From NCBI GenBank assembly GCA_030685015.1, contig JAUXWS010000071.1, forward strand, positions 1 to 21,820: a DNA stretch of 21,820 nucleotides, read 5' to 3'. A program made the translations under genes and the position numbers. The notes under the pieces were generated by a model that was given only the letters and a program-made list of their open reading frames with translations, did no database searches and had not been told where the DNA came from. This document shows, one piece after another, positions 7,200-15,750 of the stretch; positions within the stretch are counted from its first letter, which is position 1; each line of letters opens with the position of its first letter. This DNA is from a bacterium. GTDB lineage: Bacteria; CAIWAD01.

Positions 7200-7228
7200 A
7201 CCTGGCGGAGCCCTGACAAGGAGAGCCC

Positions 7229-9862
7229 ATGTTGTCCATGGACCGCTTGACGCACCGCACGCAGCAGAGCCTGGAACAGGCGGCCGGGCTGGCCGCCACC
7301 CTGGGCCACCAGCAGGTGGAGACGAATCATCTGTTGCGCATCCTGGCGGGCGACCCGCAGAGCGTCCTCGCCACCGCTCTCAGGAAGCTGGGTCTTTCCC
7401 TCCCCGAGGCGCTGGCCGCCTTCGACGAGCGTGTGGCCCGCCTGCCCAAGGTGGAAGGGGCCGGGCAAGTCTACCTCTCGCGGCTCCTCACCCGCCTGCT
7501 GGGGGAGGCCAAGAATCAAGCCGACCGCCTGGGTGACGAGTACGTGGCGACCGAGCACATCCTCCTGGCCGCGCTGGAGGAGTCGGCGCGCACCCGGGCG
7601 GAAGACGGCGCCGGCTGGCTGCGCGCCCATGGTCTGGACGCCGAGACCCTGCTCCGCCTGCTCAAGGAGATCCGCGGCCACCAGACGGTGAGCGATCCCG
7701 ACGCCGAATCCCGCTACCAGGCCCTCTCCAAGTACGCCGTGGACCTGGTCGAGCAAGCGGAGAAAGGCCGCCTCGATCCCATCATCGGGCGCGACGAGGA
7801 GATCCGCCGCGTCATCCAGGTCCTCTCCCGTCGCACCAAGAACAACCCCGTCCTCATCGGGGATCCGGGTGTGGGCAAGACGGCCATCGTCGAGGGCATC
7901 GCCCTGCGCATCAAGGACGGCGACGTCCCCGAGAGCATGAAGGACAAGCGCCTGCTCGCCCTCGACCTGGGCGCGCTGGTGGCCGGCGCCAAGTTCCGCG
8001 GCGAGTTTGAGGAGCGCCTCAAGGCGGTGTTGAAGGAAGTGGCCCGCTCGGAGGGACGCAGCATCCTTTTCATCGACGAGCTGCACACGGTGGTGGGAGC
8101 GGGGGCCGCCGAGGGCTCCATGGACGCCGCCAACTTGCTCAAGCCGATGCTGGCCCGCGGTGAGCTGCGCTGCATCGGCGCCACTACCACGGCCGAGTAC
8201 CGCAAGCACATCGAGAAGGACGCCGCCCTCGAGCGCCGTTTCCAACCGGTCATGGTGGCGGAGCCAGACGCCGAGAGCACGATCAGCATCCTGCGCGGAC
8301 TCAAGGAGCGCTACGAGCTGCATCACGGCATCCGCATCAAGGACGCCGCCCTGGTGGCGGCCGTGGAGCTGTCCGGCCGCTACATCGCCGACCGCTTCCT
8401 GCCGGACAAGGCCATCGACCTGATGGACGAGGCGGCCAGCCGGTTGCGCGTCCAGATCGACTCGCTGCCCGAGGAGCTGGACGAGACGGAGCGGCGTGTC
8501 CGCCAGCTGGAGATCGAGTCCCGCGCCCTGCGGCTGGAGGATGACAATGAGAGCCAGGAACGTCTGGTGGCCGCCGAGCGGGAACTGGTCGACCAGAAGA
8601 GCGTGGCCGCCGCCCTGCGCGACCAGTGGCAGCGGGAGAAATCCCACATCCAGCAGTTGAGCGACGTCAAGGAGCGCATCGAGAAGACGCGCCTCGAGCT
8701 GGAGGAGGCCGAGCGTCGCGGCGACTACGACCTCGCGGCCCGCCTCACCCACGGCACCCTGCGCCAGCTGGCTGGGGAGAAGGCGGAGCGCGAGCGCGCC
8801 CTGGATGAGGCGCGCCGGGAGCATGGCCTGCTCAAGGAGGAGGTGGGGGCGGAGGACATCGCCGAGGTGGTGTCGCGCTGGACGGGCATCCCCGTCACGC
8901 GGCTGGTGGAGAGCGAGCGCGACAAGCTCTTGCATCTCGAGGACCGCCTGCGCCGCCGGGTGGTGGGCCAGGATCGCGCCCTGGAGGCGGTGGCCGCCGC
9001 CATCCGCCGCAGCCGCAGCGGACTGGCCGATCCCAACCGCCCGCTGGGGAGCTTTCTCTTCCTGGGCTCGACGGGCGTGGGCAAGACGGAACTGGCCAAG
9101 GCCCTGGCCGAGGAACTCTTCGACGACGAGCGGGCCTTGTTGCGATTCGACATGAGCGAGTACATGGAGAAGCACTCGGTGAGCCGGCTCATCGGCGCCC
9201 CGCCCGGCTACGTGGGCCACGAGGAGGGCGGCCAGCTCGCGGAGGCCCTGCGCCGCCACCCCTTCTCCGTGCTGCTCTTCGACGAGATCGAGAAGGCCCA
9301 TCCGGACGTGCTCAACGTCCTGCTCCAGCTGCTCGACGACGGGCGCCTCACCGATGCCAGGGGCCGTCTTGTGCGGGGCACCAACTGCGTCCTCATCATG
9401 ACCTCCAACCTGGGCGGGCAGCGCATGGCCGAGCGCCTGCGCGGACAGCCCGGCGCCGATCCCCTGCTGGCCGGCATGGAGCTGGAGGAGGAGGTGCTGG
9501 AGCTGCTGCGCGCCACCCTCAAGCCGGAGTTCCTCAACCGCATCGACGACGTGGTTGTCTTCCGGTCGCTGGACCGCGCGACCCAGGCCCGCATCGTGGA
9601 CCTGCAGCTGGACCGGGTCCGTGCCCGGCTGGCTCCGCACAAGGTAGAGCTGGAGGCGGAGCCGGCAGCGCTTGAGCGCCTGGCCGAGCTGGGCTTCGAC
9701 CCCGTCTACGGGGCGCGGCCCGTCAAGCGCCTTATCCAGAAAGAGGTGGTGGATCGGGCCGCCCAGCTCTTCATCTCGGGAGGGATTCAAGGCGGACAGC
9801 ATCTGCGCCTCGCCTGTGACGGGGCGGGGGGCTTCTCCTTGCGGCCTGTCCCCCCGGCCTGA
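7229..9862 (+). CDS. clpB: ATP-dependent protein disaggregase ClpB
   Basis: 877 residues, a hexameric AAA+ chaperone that pulls polypeptides from aggregates together with DnaK. The order is a Clp N-domain (two repeats, about 1-145), then AAA-1 with Walker A GDPGVGKT (211-218), Walker B FIDELH and the pore loop [11 protein letters not shown] long coiled-coil M-domain rich in Arg, Glu and Leu follows (about 410-530). AAA-2 has Walker A GSTGVGKT (613-620; Ser where Pro is common), pore loop [12 protein letters not shown], Walker [11 protein letters not shown] and the C-terminal FLNRIDD and YGARPVKR sensor region. The M-domain identifies ClpB rather than ClpA/ClpC. The start ATG at 7229 has AAGGAG seven bases upstream; the in-frame ATG at 7238 is less well spaced. 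It is preceded by the M2-like pseudoprotease gene. Confidence 0.97.
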   Translation: MLSMDRLTHRTQQSLEQAAGLAATLGHQQVETNHLLRILAGDPQSVLATALRKLGLSLPEALAAFDERVARLPKVEGAGQVYLSRLLTRLLGEAKNQADRLGDEYVATEHILLAALEESARTRAEDGAGWLRAHGLDAETLLRLLKEIRGHQTVSDPDAESRYQALSKYAVDLVEQAEKGRLDPIIGRDEEIRRVIQVLSRRTKNNPVLIGDPGVGKTAIVEGIALRIKDGDVPESMKDKRLLALDLGALVAGAKFRGEFEERLKAVLKEVARSEGRSILFIDELHTVVGAGAAEGSMDAANLLKPMLARGELRCIGATTTAEYRKHIEKDAALERRFQPVMVAEPDAESTISILRGLKERYELHHGIRIKDAALVAAVELSGRYIADRFLPDKAIDLMDEAASRLRVQIDSLPEELDETERRVRQLEIESRALRLEDDNESQERLVAAERELVDQKSVAAALRDQWQREKSHIQQLSDVKERIEKTRLELEEAERRGDYDLAARLTHGTLRQLAGEKAERERALDEARREHGLLKEEVGAEDIAEVVSRWTGIPVTRLVESERDKLLHLEDRLRRRVVGQDRALEAVAAAIRRSRSGLADPNRPLGSFLFLGSTGVGKTELAKALAEELFDDERALLRFDMSEYMEKHSVSRLIGAPPGYVGHEEGGQLAEALRRHPFSVLLFDEIEKAHPDVLNVLLQLLDDGRLTDARGRLVRGTNCVLIMTSNLGGQRMAERLRGQPGADPLLAGMELEEEVLELLRATLKPEFLNRIDDVVVFRSLDRATQARIVDLQLDRVRARLAPHKVELEAEPAALERLAELGFDPVYGARPVKRLIQKEVVDRAAQLFISGGIQGGQHLRLACDGAGGFSLRPVPPA

Positions 9863-9905
9863 CAGCCTGCCTGGCTTGTCCACTGGCGCAGGAAAACTTT
9901 GCCGT

Positions 9906-9930
9906 GGTGTCCGACCATGGGTCGGACACC
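9906..9930. repeat. Palindromic repeat copy 1 (REP-like)
   Basis: A perfect inverted repeat: arms GGTGTCCGACC (9906-9916) and GGTCGGACACC (9920-9930) around ATG. The flank AACTTTGCC upstream and TG downstream are shared with copy 2, so the repeated unit is about 40 bp. Confidence 0.85.
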
Positions 9931-10085
9931 TGATCCGGGACGTGGACACCAGCCGGCCTCCACCCACCCGCCGCCAACGACCGTCCGCACCGCGTGTCGC
10001 CCGCGAACCTGGGGCGATGGGGAGGCCGGCGACGGCAGCTTCGCCTGTGGCGCAGGCAGGCATCGCCATGGGCAACTTCTGCCAG

Positions 10086-10110
10086 GGTGTCCGACCCTTG
10101 GTCCGACACC
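10086..10110. repeat. Palindromic repeat copy 2 (REP-like)
   Basis: Arms GGTGTCCGACC (10086-10096) and GGTCCGACACC (10100-10110) surround CTT, with one mismatched pair compared with copy 1. It lies in the same orientation and exactly 180 bp from copy 1, with a similar flank AACTTCTGCC upstream. It ends 43 bp before the lpxH-like start. Confidence 0.85.
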
Positions 10111-10153
10111 TGTCCATCGATCAGACACTTCCCGCGGTTTCCGAACTTCCTTC

Positions 10154-10915
10154 ATGAAGCCGGTTTTTCTGGTGAGCGACATCCATGCCGGAATCCGCGA
10201 CGACGGGGACGAGGCCCCCCGCCTGGCGGATTTCCACGCCTTGCTGGAGCGGGCCCGGAGCGAGGGTTCGGAGCTGGTCGTGCTGGGCGACCTCTTCGAC
10301 TTCTGGTTCCAGTGGCGGGAAGTGGTGCCCAGCCGCCACCTGCCCTGGCTGGAGGCGCTGCGCCAGACGACGCGGGGAGGCCTGCCCGTCACGCTCCTGC
10401 CGGGCAACCACGACTTCCACCTGACCGGCCTGCTGGAAAGCCATGTCGGCCTGCACCTGCCCGGCGACGGGGAGCGGCGCGACCTGCTGGGGACCCGCGC
10501 CCTGCTGCATCACGGCGACGGGCTGGACCCCCGCGAGCGTGGCTACCGGCTCATGCGGAGGGTCTTCCGCAGCCGCTGGGCACAGGCCGCCTTCCGCTGG
10601 CTGCACCCCGACCTGGGCATGCGCCTGGCCGACCACATGGGCGGCGGCGACCGGCAGCGCACCTGGAGCGGGGAGGACTTGTGCGCCTACCTGCGCCGGG
10701 CATTGCCGGAGGTGCTGCGGGAGGATGACGGCCTCATGGTCATGGGCCACGTCCATGCGGCCGGCCGCTTCCATTGGCGGCAAACGCTGGTGGTCACCCT
10801 GCCTCCCTTCATGAGTCCGGCCCGCGGCCACGCCACCTGGGACGGTGCGGAGTTGGCCTTCCATTACCTGCATCCCCATCTGGCGGTGGATGCCGTCGAG
10901 GAGAGCCTGGCATGA
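10154..10915 (+). CDS. lpxH: Calcineurin-like phosphoesterase, probable UDP-2,3-diacylglucosamine diphosphatase (LpxH-like)
   Basis: 253 residues. A metallophosphoesterase with all metal-site blocks: SDIH (D9, H11), GDLFDFW (D46, D49), GNHD (84-87), HHGD (119-122) and GHVH (198-201). The stretch ERGYRLMRRVFRSRW and then LHPDLGMRLADHM follows the LpxH-type insert region, where the acylated UDP-sugar is bound. The predicted reaction is hydrolysis of UDP-2,3-diacylglucosamine to lipid X plus UMP in lipid A synthesis, at the inner face of the cytoplasmic membrane. GNHD rather than the GNRD of E. coli LpxH points to a divergent subgroup, so another UDP-sugar or phospholipid substrate is possible. 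The start at 10154 is set by the motif position; I see no good Shine-Dalgarno sequence there. It overlaps the next gene by 4 bases (ATGA). Confidence 0.85.
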   Translation: MKPVFLVSDIHAGIRDDGDEAPRLADFHALLERARSEGSELVVLGDLFDFWFQWREVVPSRHLPWLEALRQTTRGGLPVTLLPGNHDFHLTGLLESHVGLHLPGDGERRDLLGTRALLHHGDGLDPRERGYRLMRRVFRSRWAQAAFRWLHPDLGMRLADHMGGGDRQRTWSGEDLCAYLRRALPEVLREDDGLMVMGHVHAAGRFHWRQTLVVTLPPFMSPARGHATWDGAELAFHYLHPHLAVDAVEESLA

Positions 10916-11676
10916 GCATCACCTGGGACGACCTGAGGCGTGAGCTGGAGCAGGGCGGTCCCGCCGCCGCCATGGACCTGGTGCGCAGCGGAGAGGACTC
11001 CGCGTGGATCGAGGGCTGGACGGTCCTGCTGCAGGGCGCCGGCCAGCAGCCCTGGTCCGGCCGCTCCTTCGACGCCTTGATCGAGTTGTATCACGCCGCC
11101 ATGGCCGATGCGATCACCCTGGCAGAGCGCCACCGCGCCGGGCAGTCGGGGCAGGCCGAGCGGCTGACCGACCAGGCCAACATCTGGTCCTACAACCTGG
11201 CGGCCGACTTGGCCGAATGCTGGCCCGGCGACGAGGCCCCGCGGGAGCGTCGCCACCTCGAGGCCGGCCTCCAAGCCGCGCTGGACTGCCTGGCCTGGCG
11301 CGAACAGCTGGACAAGGGGGATTTTCCCTTCGCCCTCGCCTGGTGGGCGCGCGGCATGCACGAGCTGTCTCTGGGCCGACCCAAAGAGGCCATGGCCAGC
11401 TTCTCCCGGGCCGTCGAGCGGGGCCGCGCCCTGGCGCGCGCCGAGGGACGCGACGAGGCGGCGACGGCCGACTCCGTCTACATGCTGCTGTTGAACGAGG
11501 GCTACCTGGGCCTTGCCGAGACGGCGGCCGGGATTGGCACCGGCCGTGAACGGCTGGAGCGCGCGCTGGCCGCCTTCATCGCCCAGGCGGCCAAACGACC
11601 GGAGGAGGCCGAGGACGCCGCCTTCGGGATGGACCAGCTGCGCTGGGTGGCCAAACGCATCCTCCCGGACGCCTGA
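10912..11676 (+). CDS. Unrecognised cytosolic alpha-helical (TPR-like) protein
   Basis: 254 residues, no signal peptide or membrane segment. I do not recognise the family. It is rich in Ala, Leu, Glu and Arg. The pattern looks like stacked helices, for example FALAWWARGMHELSLGRPKE followed by AMASFSRAVERGRALARAEG, which has TPR-like spacing. A Trp-rich N-terminal part precedes it (TWDDL, WIEGWTVLL, PWSGRSFDALIELYH). The start ATG overlaps the stop of the lpxH-like gene (ATGA), with GAGGAG at 10898-10903; the end overlaps the PBP start (TGATG). This tight coupling between a lipid A gene and a peptidoglycan synthase suggests an envelope-related role, but that is inference from position. Confidence 0.75.
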   Translation: MSITWDDLRRELEQGGPAAAMDLVRSGEDSAWIEGWTVLLQGAGQQPWSGRSFDALIELYHAAMADAITLAERHRAGQSGQAERLTDQANIWSYNLAADLAECWPGDEAPRERRHLEAGLQAALDCLAWREQLDKGDFPFALAWWARGMHELSLGRPKEAMASFSRAVERGRALARAEGRDEAATADSVYMLLLNEGYLGLAETAAGIGTGRERLERALAAFIAQAAKRPEEAEDAAFGMDQLRWVAKRILPDA

Positions 11677-13820
11677 TGCCGCCACGCCTGCCGACGCCGC
11701 GAAGGGAGGACCGCCCGGGGCTGATCGCCCGCCACCCCCTGGCCTTCTTCCTGCTCGCCCTGCTGTCGCTCATGGCCAGCCTGGGCGGCGCCGGCCTGTG
11801 GTGGCTGTGGCAGGGCCTGCCCTCTGTCGAGAACCTGGAACGCTACCGGCCCCTCCTCTCCAGTCGATTGCTGGACCAGAAGGGCCGCCTCATCGGTCAG
11901 TACTTCCTGGAGAAGCGGGATCAGGTGCCGCTGGAGGAGATCTCGCCCTGGCTGGTGGAGGCGCTGGTGGCCACCGAGGACCGCCGCTTCCGATCGCATT
12001 GGGGCGTGGACCTGGTGCGGGTGGGCACCGCCGCCGCGGTGGACCTGGCGACCCTGAGCTATGCGCAGGGGGCCTCCACCATCTCCCAGCAGCTGGCGCG
12101 CAACCTCTACCTGACCCGCGAGAAGCGGTTGACGCGCAAGTTGCGCGAGGTCCTGACCGCCATCCAGATCGAGCGCCACTACTCCAAGGACGAGATCCTT
12201 GAGATGTATCTCACCCAGGCCTACTTCGGCCATGGCGCCTATGGCATCCAGCAGGCCGCGCAACGTTTCTTCAACACGGACGCGCGCCAGCTGGACGCCG
12301 CCCAGTCCGCCCTCCTCATCGGTCTGCTCAAGGCGCCGCGCCGCTACTCGCCCTACCATCGCCCGGAGCAGGCCCTGGCCCGCCGCAACACCATCCTCCA
12401 CCTGATGCGCCGCCACGAGGTCCTGCGCGACGACCAGCTGGCCGAGGCCCTGGCCCGTCCCCTGGGGGTGGCGACCGGCGACCGGTCGCTGGCGGGGCGC
12501 GCCCCCTACTTCATGGAGTACGTGCGTCTGCAGCTGGAGGACATGCAGGAGCGCCTGGGGGTGGACATCTACCGGGACGGGCTGGAGATCCGCTCCACCC
12601 TCGACCTGGACATGCAGCAGGCGGCGGAGGAGGCCTGCGCCGCGGGCGTGGCCCGCCTGGATTCCATTTCCATGGCCAGCTTCCTGCGCCGCGACTGGCT
12701 GGCCTGGGCCCGCACCGAGCATCCCGGCTGGAGCGAGGACCGGCTGCGCGCCCTGCGACGTGATCCCGCCCACCAGGTCCTGCTCGACAGCCTGCTGTTG
12801 GTGCAGGCCGCCTTGGTCGCCCTGGAGCCTGGATCGGGCGCCATCCGGGCACTGGTGGGTGGCCGGGATTTCGAGCGGAGCCGCTACAACCGGGTCGTGC
12901 AGGCCGTGCGGCAGCCAGGGAGCGCCTTCAAGCCTTTTGTCTACACCGCCGCCATCGACAACGGCTATCCGCCCACCTTCCGCATCTCCAATGGACCGCT
13001 CTCGGTGGAGGACGGCACGGGCAAGCTGTGGTCGCCCCAGAACTACGACGGCAAGTTCGGTGGCATGACCACCCTGCGCAACGGCCTCAAGGAGAGCTAC
13101 AACTTGGTGGCCGTGCGCCTGCTCATGGACGTGGTGCCGCCTGATCTGGTCGTCCGCTACGCGCGGCAAATGGGCATCAGCACGCCCATCCACACCGATC
13201 TGGCCATGGCGTTGGGAGCGAGCGGCGTGCGCCCGCTCGAGCTGGTCTCCGCCTACTCCTGCCTGGCCAATGGCGGCATCCACCACACACCCTTTTCCGT
13301 GCTGGAGCTGCGGGACAGGCAGGGCCATGTGGTCTGGCGGCACCGCCCGGCCAGCCGCGAGGCGCTTTCCGGCGCCACCGCCGCCCTGATGACGGACATG
13401 CTAGGCACGGTGATGGACGAGGGGACGGGATCCTCGGCGCGCTGGCGTCACAACTTCCGCGCCCCGGCGGCAGGCAAGACGGGGACGACCAACGCCTACA
13501 CGGATGCCTGGTTCGTGGGCTACACACCCCTGTTGGCCTGCGGCGTCTGGCTGGGCCACGACGACCCGCGCTTCAGCCTGGGGTCGGGCATGGCCGGCGG
13601 CCAGGCCGCCCTGCCCGTCTGGGCGCAGTTCATGCGTGAGAGCTATCTCCGCCTCCAGCTGCCGGAGCTGCCCTTCGAGCGGCCGGCGAGCATCGTCGAG
13701 CTGGACATCTGCGCCGATTCATACGAACTGGCGGGGCCTTTCTGCCCGCACACGATTCGCGACCGCTTCCTGAAGGCCTACCAGCCGACCGGCGGCTGCA
13801 CGCTTCACCGGATCAACTGA
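11676..13820 (+). CDS. mrcA: Class A penicillin-binding protein (PBP1A-type, bifunctional peptidoglycan synthase)
   Basis: 714 residues. It polymerises lipid II (glycosyltransferase) and cross-links stem peptides (transpeptidase) in the periplasm. A cytoplasmic tail of about 22 residues and one membrane anchor (LAFFLLALLSLMASLGGAGL) come first. The GT51 domain has ATEDRRFRSHWG (catalytic Glu101), QGASTISQQLARNLYL and EILEMYLTQAYFG. The transpeptidase has S416-x-x-K419 in PGSAFKPF, S474-Y-N476 and K601-T-G in AGKTGTTNAYTDAWFVGYT. A stretch of about 50 residues around 330-375 (WLAWARTEHPGWSEDRLRAL) sits between the domains. The start is set by the TGATG overlap with the preceding gene; no independent Shine-Dalgarno is seen, so translation is probably coupled. 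The length is a little shorter than E. coli PBP1a. Confidence 0.95.
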   Translation: MPPRLPTPRREDRPGLIARHPLAFFLLALLSLMASLGGAGLWWLWQGLPSVENLERYRPLLSSRLLDQKGRLIGQYFLEKRDQVPLEEISPWLVEALVATEDRRFRSHWGVDLVRVGTAAAVDLATLSYAQGASTISQQLARNLYLTREKRLTRKLREVLTAIQIERHYSKDEILEMYLTQAYFGHGAYGIQQAAQRFFNTDARQLDAAQSALLIGLLKAPRRYSPYHRPEQALARRNTILHLMRRHEVLRDDQLAEALARPLGVATGDRSLAGRAPYFMEYVRLQLEDMQERLGVDIYRDGLEIRSTLDLDMQQAAEEACAAGVARLDSISMASFLRRDWLAWARTEHPGWSEDRLRALRRDPAHQVLLDSLLLVQAALVALEPGSGAIRALVGGRDFERSRYNRVVQAVRQPGSAFKPFVYTAAIDNGYPPTFRISNGPLSVEDGTGKLWSPQNYDGKFGGMTTLRNGLKESYNLVAVRLLMDVVPPDLVVRYARQMGISTPIHTDLAMALGASGVRPLELVSAYSCLANGGIHHTPFSVLELRDRQGHVVWRHRPASREALSGATAALMTDMLGTVMDEGTGSSARWRHNFRAPAAGKTGTTNAYTDAWFVGYTPLLACGVWLGHDDPRFSLGSGMAGGQAALPVWAQFMRESYLRLQLPELPFERPASIVELDICADSYELAGPFCPHTIRDRFLKAYQPTGGCTLHRIN

Positions 13821-13899
13821 GGGGCGGATCCGGCCGGCCCGCCCGCGACCTGCGGTGACGGAACATCGTCCACGCGACGTCCTTGACTGGGAGGAGATG

Positions 13900-14661
13900 A
13901 TGAGAGCACAATGGTTTTTGACGCTGTTTGTCCTGCTGGCGGCTTGGCCGGTGCGCGGCCAGGCCACTGATGCGGCGGCCTTGATCGCCCGGTGCGACGA
14001 CGCCTGCGCCCGCTACGACCTCGAGCAGTCCCAGGCCCTGGCCGTCCAGGCCCTGGCCGCGGCGCCGAGCGCTTATGATGGCATGTGGCGTCTGGTGCGG
14101 GCCCAGGTGGATCTGGGCGAGCAGGCCCAGGACGCCGGGCGCGACGAGGAGGCTGAAGCCTGGTTCACGAAAGCCCTGGCGCAGAGCAAGGAACTGGCCG
14201 CCCGCCACCCGGGACAGAGCATGGCCCACTACTACCGGGCCTTGGCCCTGGGCCGGCGCGCCCTCTTCGCCGGCAGCCGTGAGGCCGTCCAACTGTCCCA
14301 GGATGTGGAGAAGGCGGCGCTCAGGGCCCTGGAGCTGGACCCCGGCAATAGCCGGGCGCACGGCCTGATTGGGCGCTACTACCGCGAAATGGCCCACCTG
14401 AGCTGGGTGAAGCGCAAGCTGGCCGAGACCCTCTTCGGCAAGCTGCCCGAGGGGGGCGACGAGCTGGCCCTGGCCCACCTGCGCCAGGCCGTCGCCCTGG
14501 AGCCGGGCTGGGTCTTCGCCTGGTTCGAGCTGGGCGAGACGCTGTCGGTGATGGGCCGCCCGGCCGAGGCGCGCGAAGCCTTCACCAAGGCCGTCCAATT
14601 GCCGAAGACAGACCACCGGGACGACCGGCTCAAGGCCGAGGCCCGGCGCCGGCTGGGTTGA
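13900..14661 (+). CDS. Secreted tetratricopeptide-repeat protein
   Basis: 253 residues. The N-terminal signal peptide is MRAQWFLTLFVLLAAWPVRG with cleavage probably after GQA. The mature part is alpha-helical, with TPR-type units: AEAWFTKALAQSKELAARHP, a central MAHYYRALALGRRAL, ALRALELDPGNSRAHGLIGR, and a clear C-terminal pair LAHLRQAVALEPGWVFAWFE and LGETLSVMGRPAEAREAF. The likely location is the periplasm, as a protein-protein interaction scaffold; the partner is unknown. Of the tandem ATGs at 13897 and 13900 I prefer 13900, because GGAGG at 13890-13894 is then five bases away. It begins 79 bp after the PBP gene and its stop overlaps the ubiE start by one base. Confidence 0.85.
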   Translation: MRAQWFLTLFVLLAAWPVRGQATDAAALIARCDDACARYDLEQSQALAVQALAAAPSAYDGMWRLVRAQVDLGEQAQDAGRDEEAEAWFTKALAQSKELAARHPGQSMAHYYRALALGRRALFAGSREAVQLSQDVEKAALRALELDPGNSRAHGLIGRYYREMAHLSWVKRKLAETLFGKLPEGGDELALAHLRQAVALEPGWVFAWFELGETLSVMGRPAEAREAFTKAVQLPKTDHRDDRLKAEARRRLG

Positions 14662-15485
14662 TGGCCGACCGATCCGCCGAGGGCACGGAGGCCGACCGCC
14701 TGTCCCGTGAGACCGGCGCCCGCCGCAAAGCCGGCGTGGGCGCCATGTTCGACCGCATCGCGGCGCGCTACGACCTGCTCAACCATCTGCTAAGCGGCGG
14801 CACCGATCTGCTCTGGCGGCGTCACGCCGTGCGCGCCCTGGAGGTGAAGGCCGGCGGTCTTTATCTGGACCTGGCCGCGGGAACAGGCGATTATGCCTTC
14901 ACCATCCTGGCCCGCCAGCCTGACTGCCGCGTGCTGGCCCTGGATTTGGCGCCGCGCATGCTGGAGCGCATGGGGGAGAAGGCGCGGCGCCGTGGTCTGA
15001 CGGAGCGGGTATGCCTGCTGCGGGGCGACGGAGAACGCCTGCCCCTGGCCGACGCCAGTCTGGACGGGTTGGCCATCGGCTACGGCATCCGCAACTTCCC
15101 GGACAAGCGCCAGGCTCTGCTCGAGTGCGGACGAGTCCTCAAAGCGGGCGGCCGCCTGGCCATCCTCGAACTGGCCGGCATACCCCATCCCCTGCTACGG
15201 CGCCTCTTCGGCCTCTACTTCCGGCTGCTGCTGCCCGTCATTGGCCGCCTCGTCTCCGGGGATGCCATGGCCTACTCCTACCTGCCGGCCTCGGTGGAGC
15301 AATTCCCTCCACGGGAGCAGTTCCTGGCCTGGATGCGCGAAGCAGGGCTGGCCGACGCCCATTGCCGTGAACTGAGTCTTGGCGTCTCCACCCTCTTCAT
15401 CGGGACGCGTCTGACCGGACCGACCACGCTGGTCGAGGGGAACATCGCCGCACCTGATGAAACCACAGCCAGGCAGAAATTCTGA
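14661..15485 (+). CDS. ubiE: Demethylmenaquinone / ubiquinone biosynthesis C-methyltransferase (UbiE/MenG)
   Basis: 274 residues. A SAM-dependent methyltransferase that adds the C-methyl group in the last step of menaquinone (and, where present, ubiquinone) synthesis at the membrane face. Family signatures are MFDRIAARYDLLNHLLSGG (29-47), SAM motif I LDLAAGTGDY, GDGERLPLADASLD, IGYGIRNFPDKRQALLE (family consensus AFGLRNV-type) and YSYLPASVEQFP. About 24 residues (LTGPTTLVEGNIAAPDETTA and a few more) extend past the usual C-terminus. The start ATG at 14661 overlaps the upstream TGA (TGATG); a TTG one codon earlier is possible. A species using menaquinone is likely, but no other quinone genes are in view. 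Confidence 0.93.
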   Translation: MADRSAEGTEADRLSRETGARRKAGVGAMFDRIAARYDLLNHLLSGGTDLLWRRHAVRALEVKAGGLYLDLAAGTGDYAFTILARQPDCRVLALDLAPRMLERMGEKARRRGLTERVCLLRGDGERLPLADASLDGLAIGYGIRNFPDKRQALLECGRVLKAGGRLAILELAGIPHPLLRRLFGLYFRLLLPVIGRLVSGDAMAYSYLPASVEQFPPREQFLAWMREAGLADAHCRELSLGVSTLFIGTRLTGPTTLVEGNIAAPDETTARQKF

Positions 15486-15750
15486 CGGATTGGCCGGGTC
15501 GCCCGTCCATGCCGGTTTACACCGAGTCCTGTCAACGATATCCGAATATCTCAGTGTCAGCCCTGTTCGAAATCCGGCGTCCGGCCTGCTCCAATCTCTG
15601 TGCAGCAGGTTGTTAAGCTGTTGTGAGATATGCATATAGCAACCAAGGCTGGCTGGTCCATTCTTTGCAGTGCCATCATTCCCGATTGCTGTCACGCAAC
15701 GGGTCCTACAGAAAGCCATCCTATCGCGTCAATTATTGAAAGGGTACCCG
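15486..15750 (+). promoter_or_regulatory. AT-richer upstream region of the secreted 787-residue protein
   Basis: 265 bp with clearly lower G+C than its neighbours. It contains an imperfect palindrome GATATCCGAATATC (15537-15550), a perfect palindrome ATATGCATAT (15628-15637) and a possible promoter TTGTTA (15610-15615) with 17 bases to CATATA (15633-15638). The ribosome site GAAAGGG lies at 15738-15744. The secreted protein gene therefore probably has its own promoter. No terminator of the preceding operon is obvious. Confidence 0.4.

Larger units (their letters stand above)
9863..10153. other. Non-coding gap rich in palindromes between clpB and the lpxH-like gene
   Basis: About 290 bp without a supported gene. 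It contains two near-identical 25-bp palindromes (9906-9930 and 10086-10110). Between them is a perfect 10-bp inverted pair, GCCGGCCTCC at 9952-9961 and GGAGGCCGGC at 10021-10030. Frames that cross it are extensions or antisense shadows of neighbouring genes. No T-tract follows the palindromes, so they are not typical intrinsic terminators for clpB. Confidence 0.7.

Noticed and set aside
7090-7228. Heat-shock regulatory element (CIRCE or sigma32-type) before clpB
   Set aside because: No TTAGCACTC-N9-GAGTGCTAA-type repeat and no sigma32-like -35/-10 pair is visible.
9906-10110. The palindromes as intrinsic terminators of clpB
   Set aside because: Neither is followed by a T-run, and two near-identical copies 180 bp apart do not fit a simple terminator.
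6368-10117. Very long minus-strand open frame (1249 codons) opposite clpB and the M2-like gene
   Set aside because: It is antisense to clpB, which has full family motifs. The translation is low-complexity Gln/Gly/Leu/His-rich with no domain, an effect of high GC and few stop codons.
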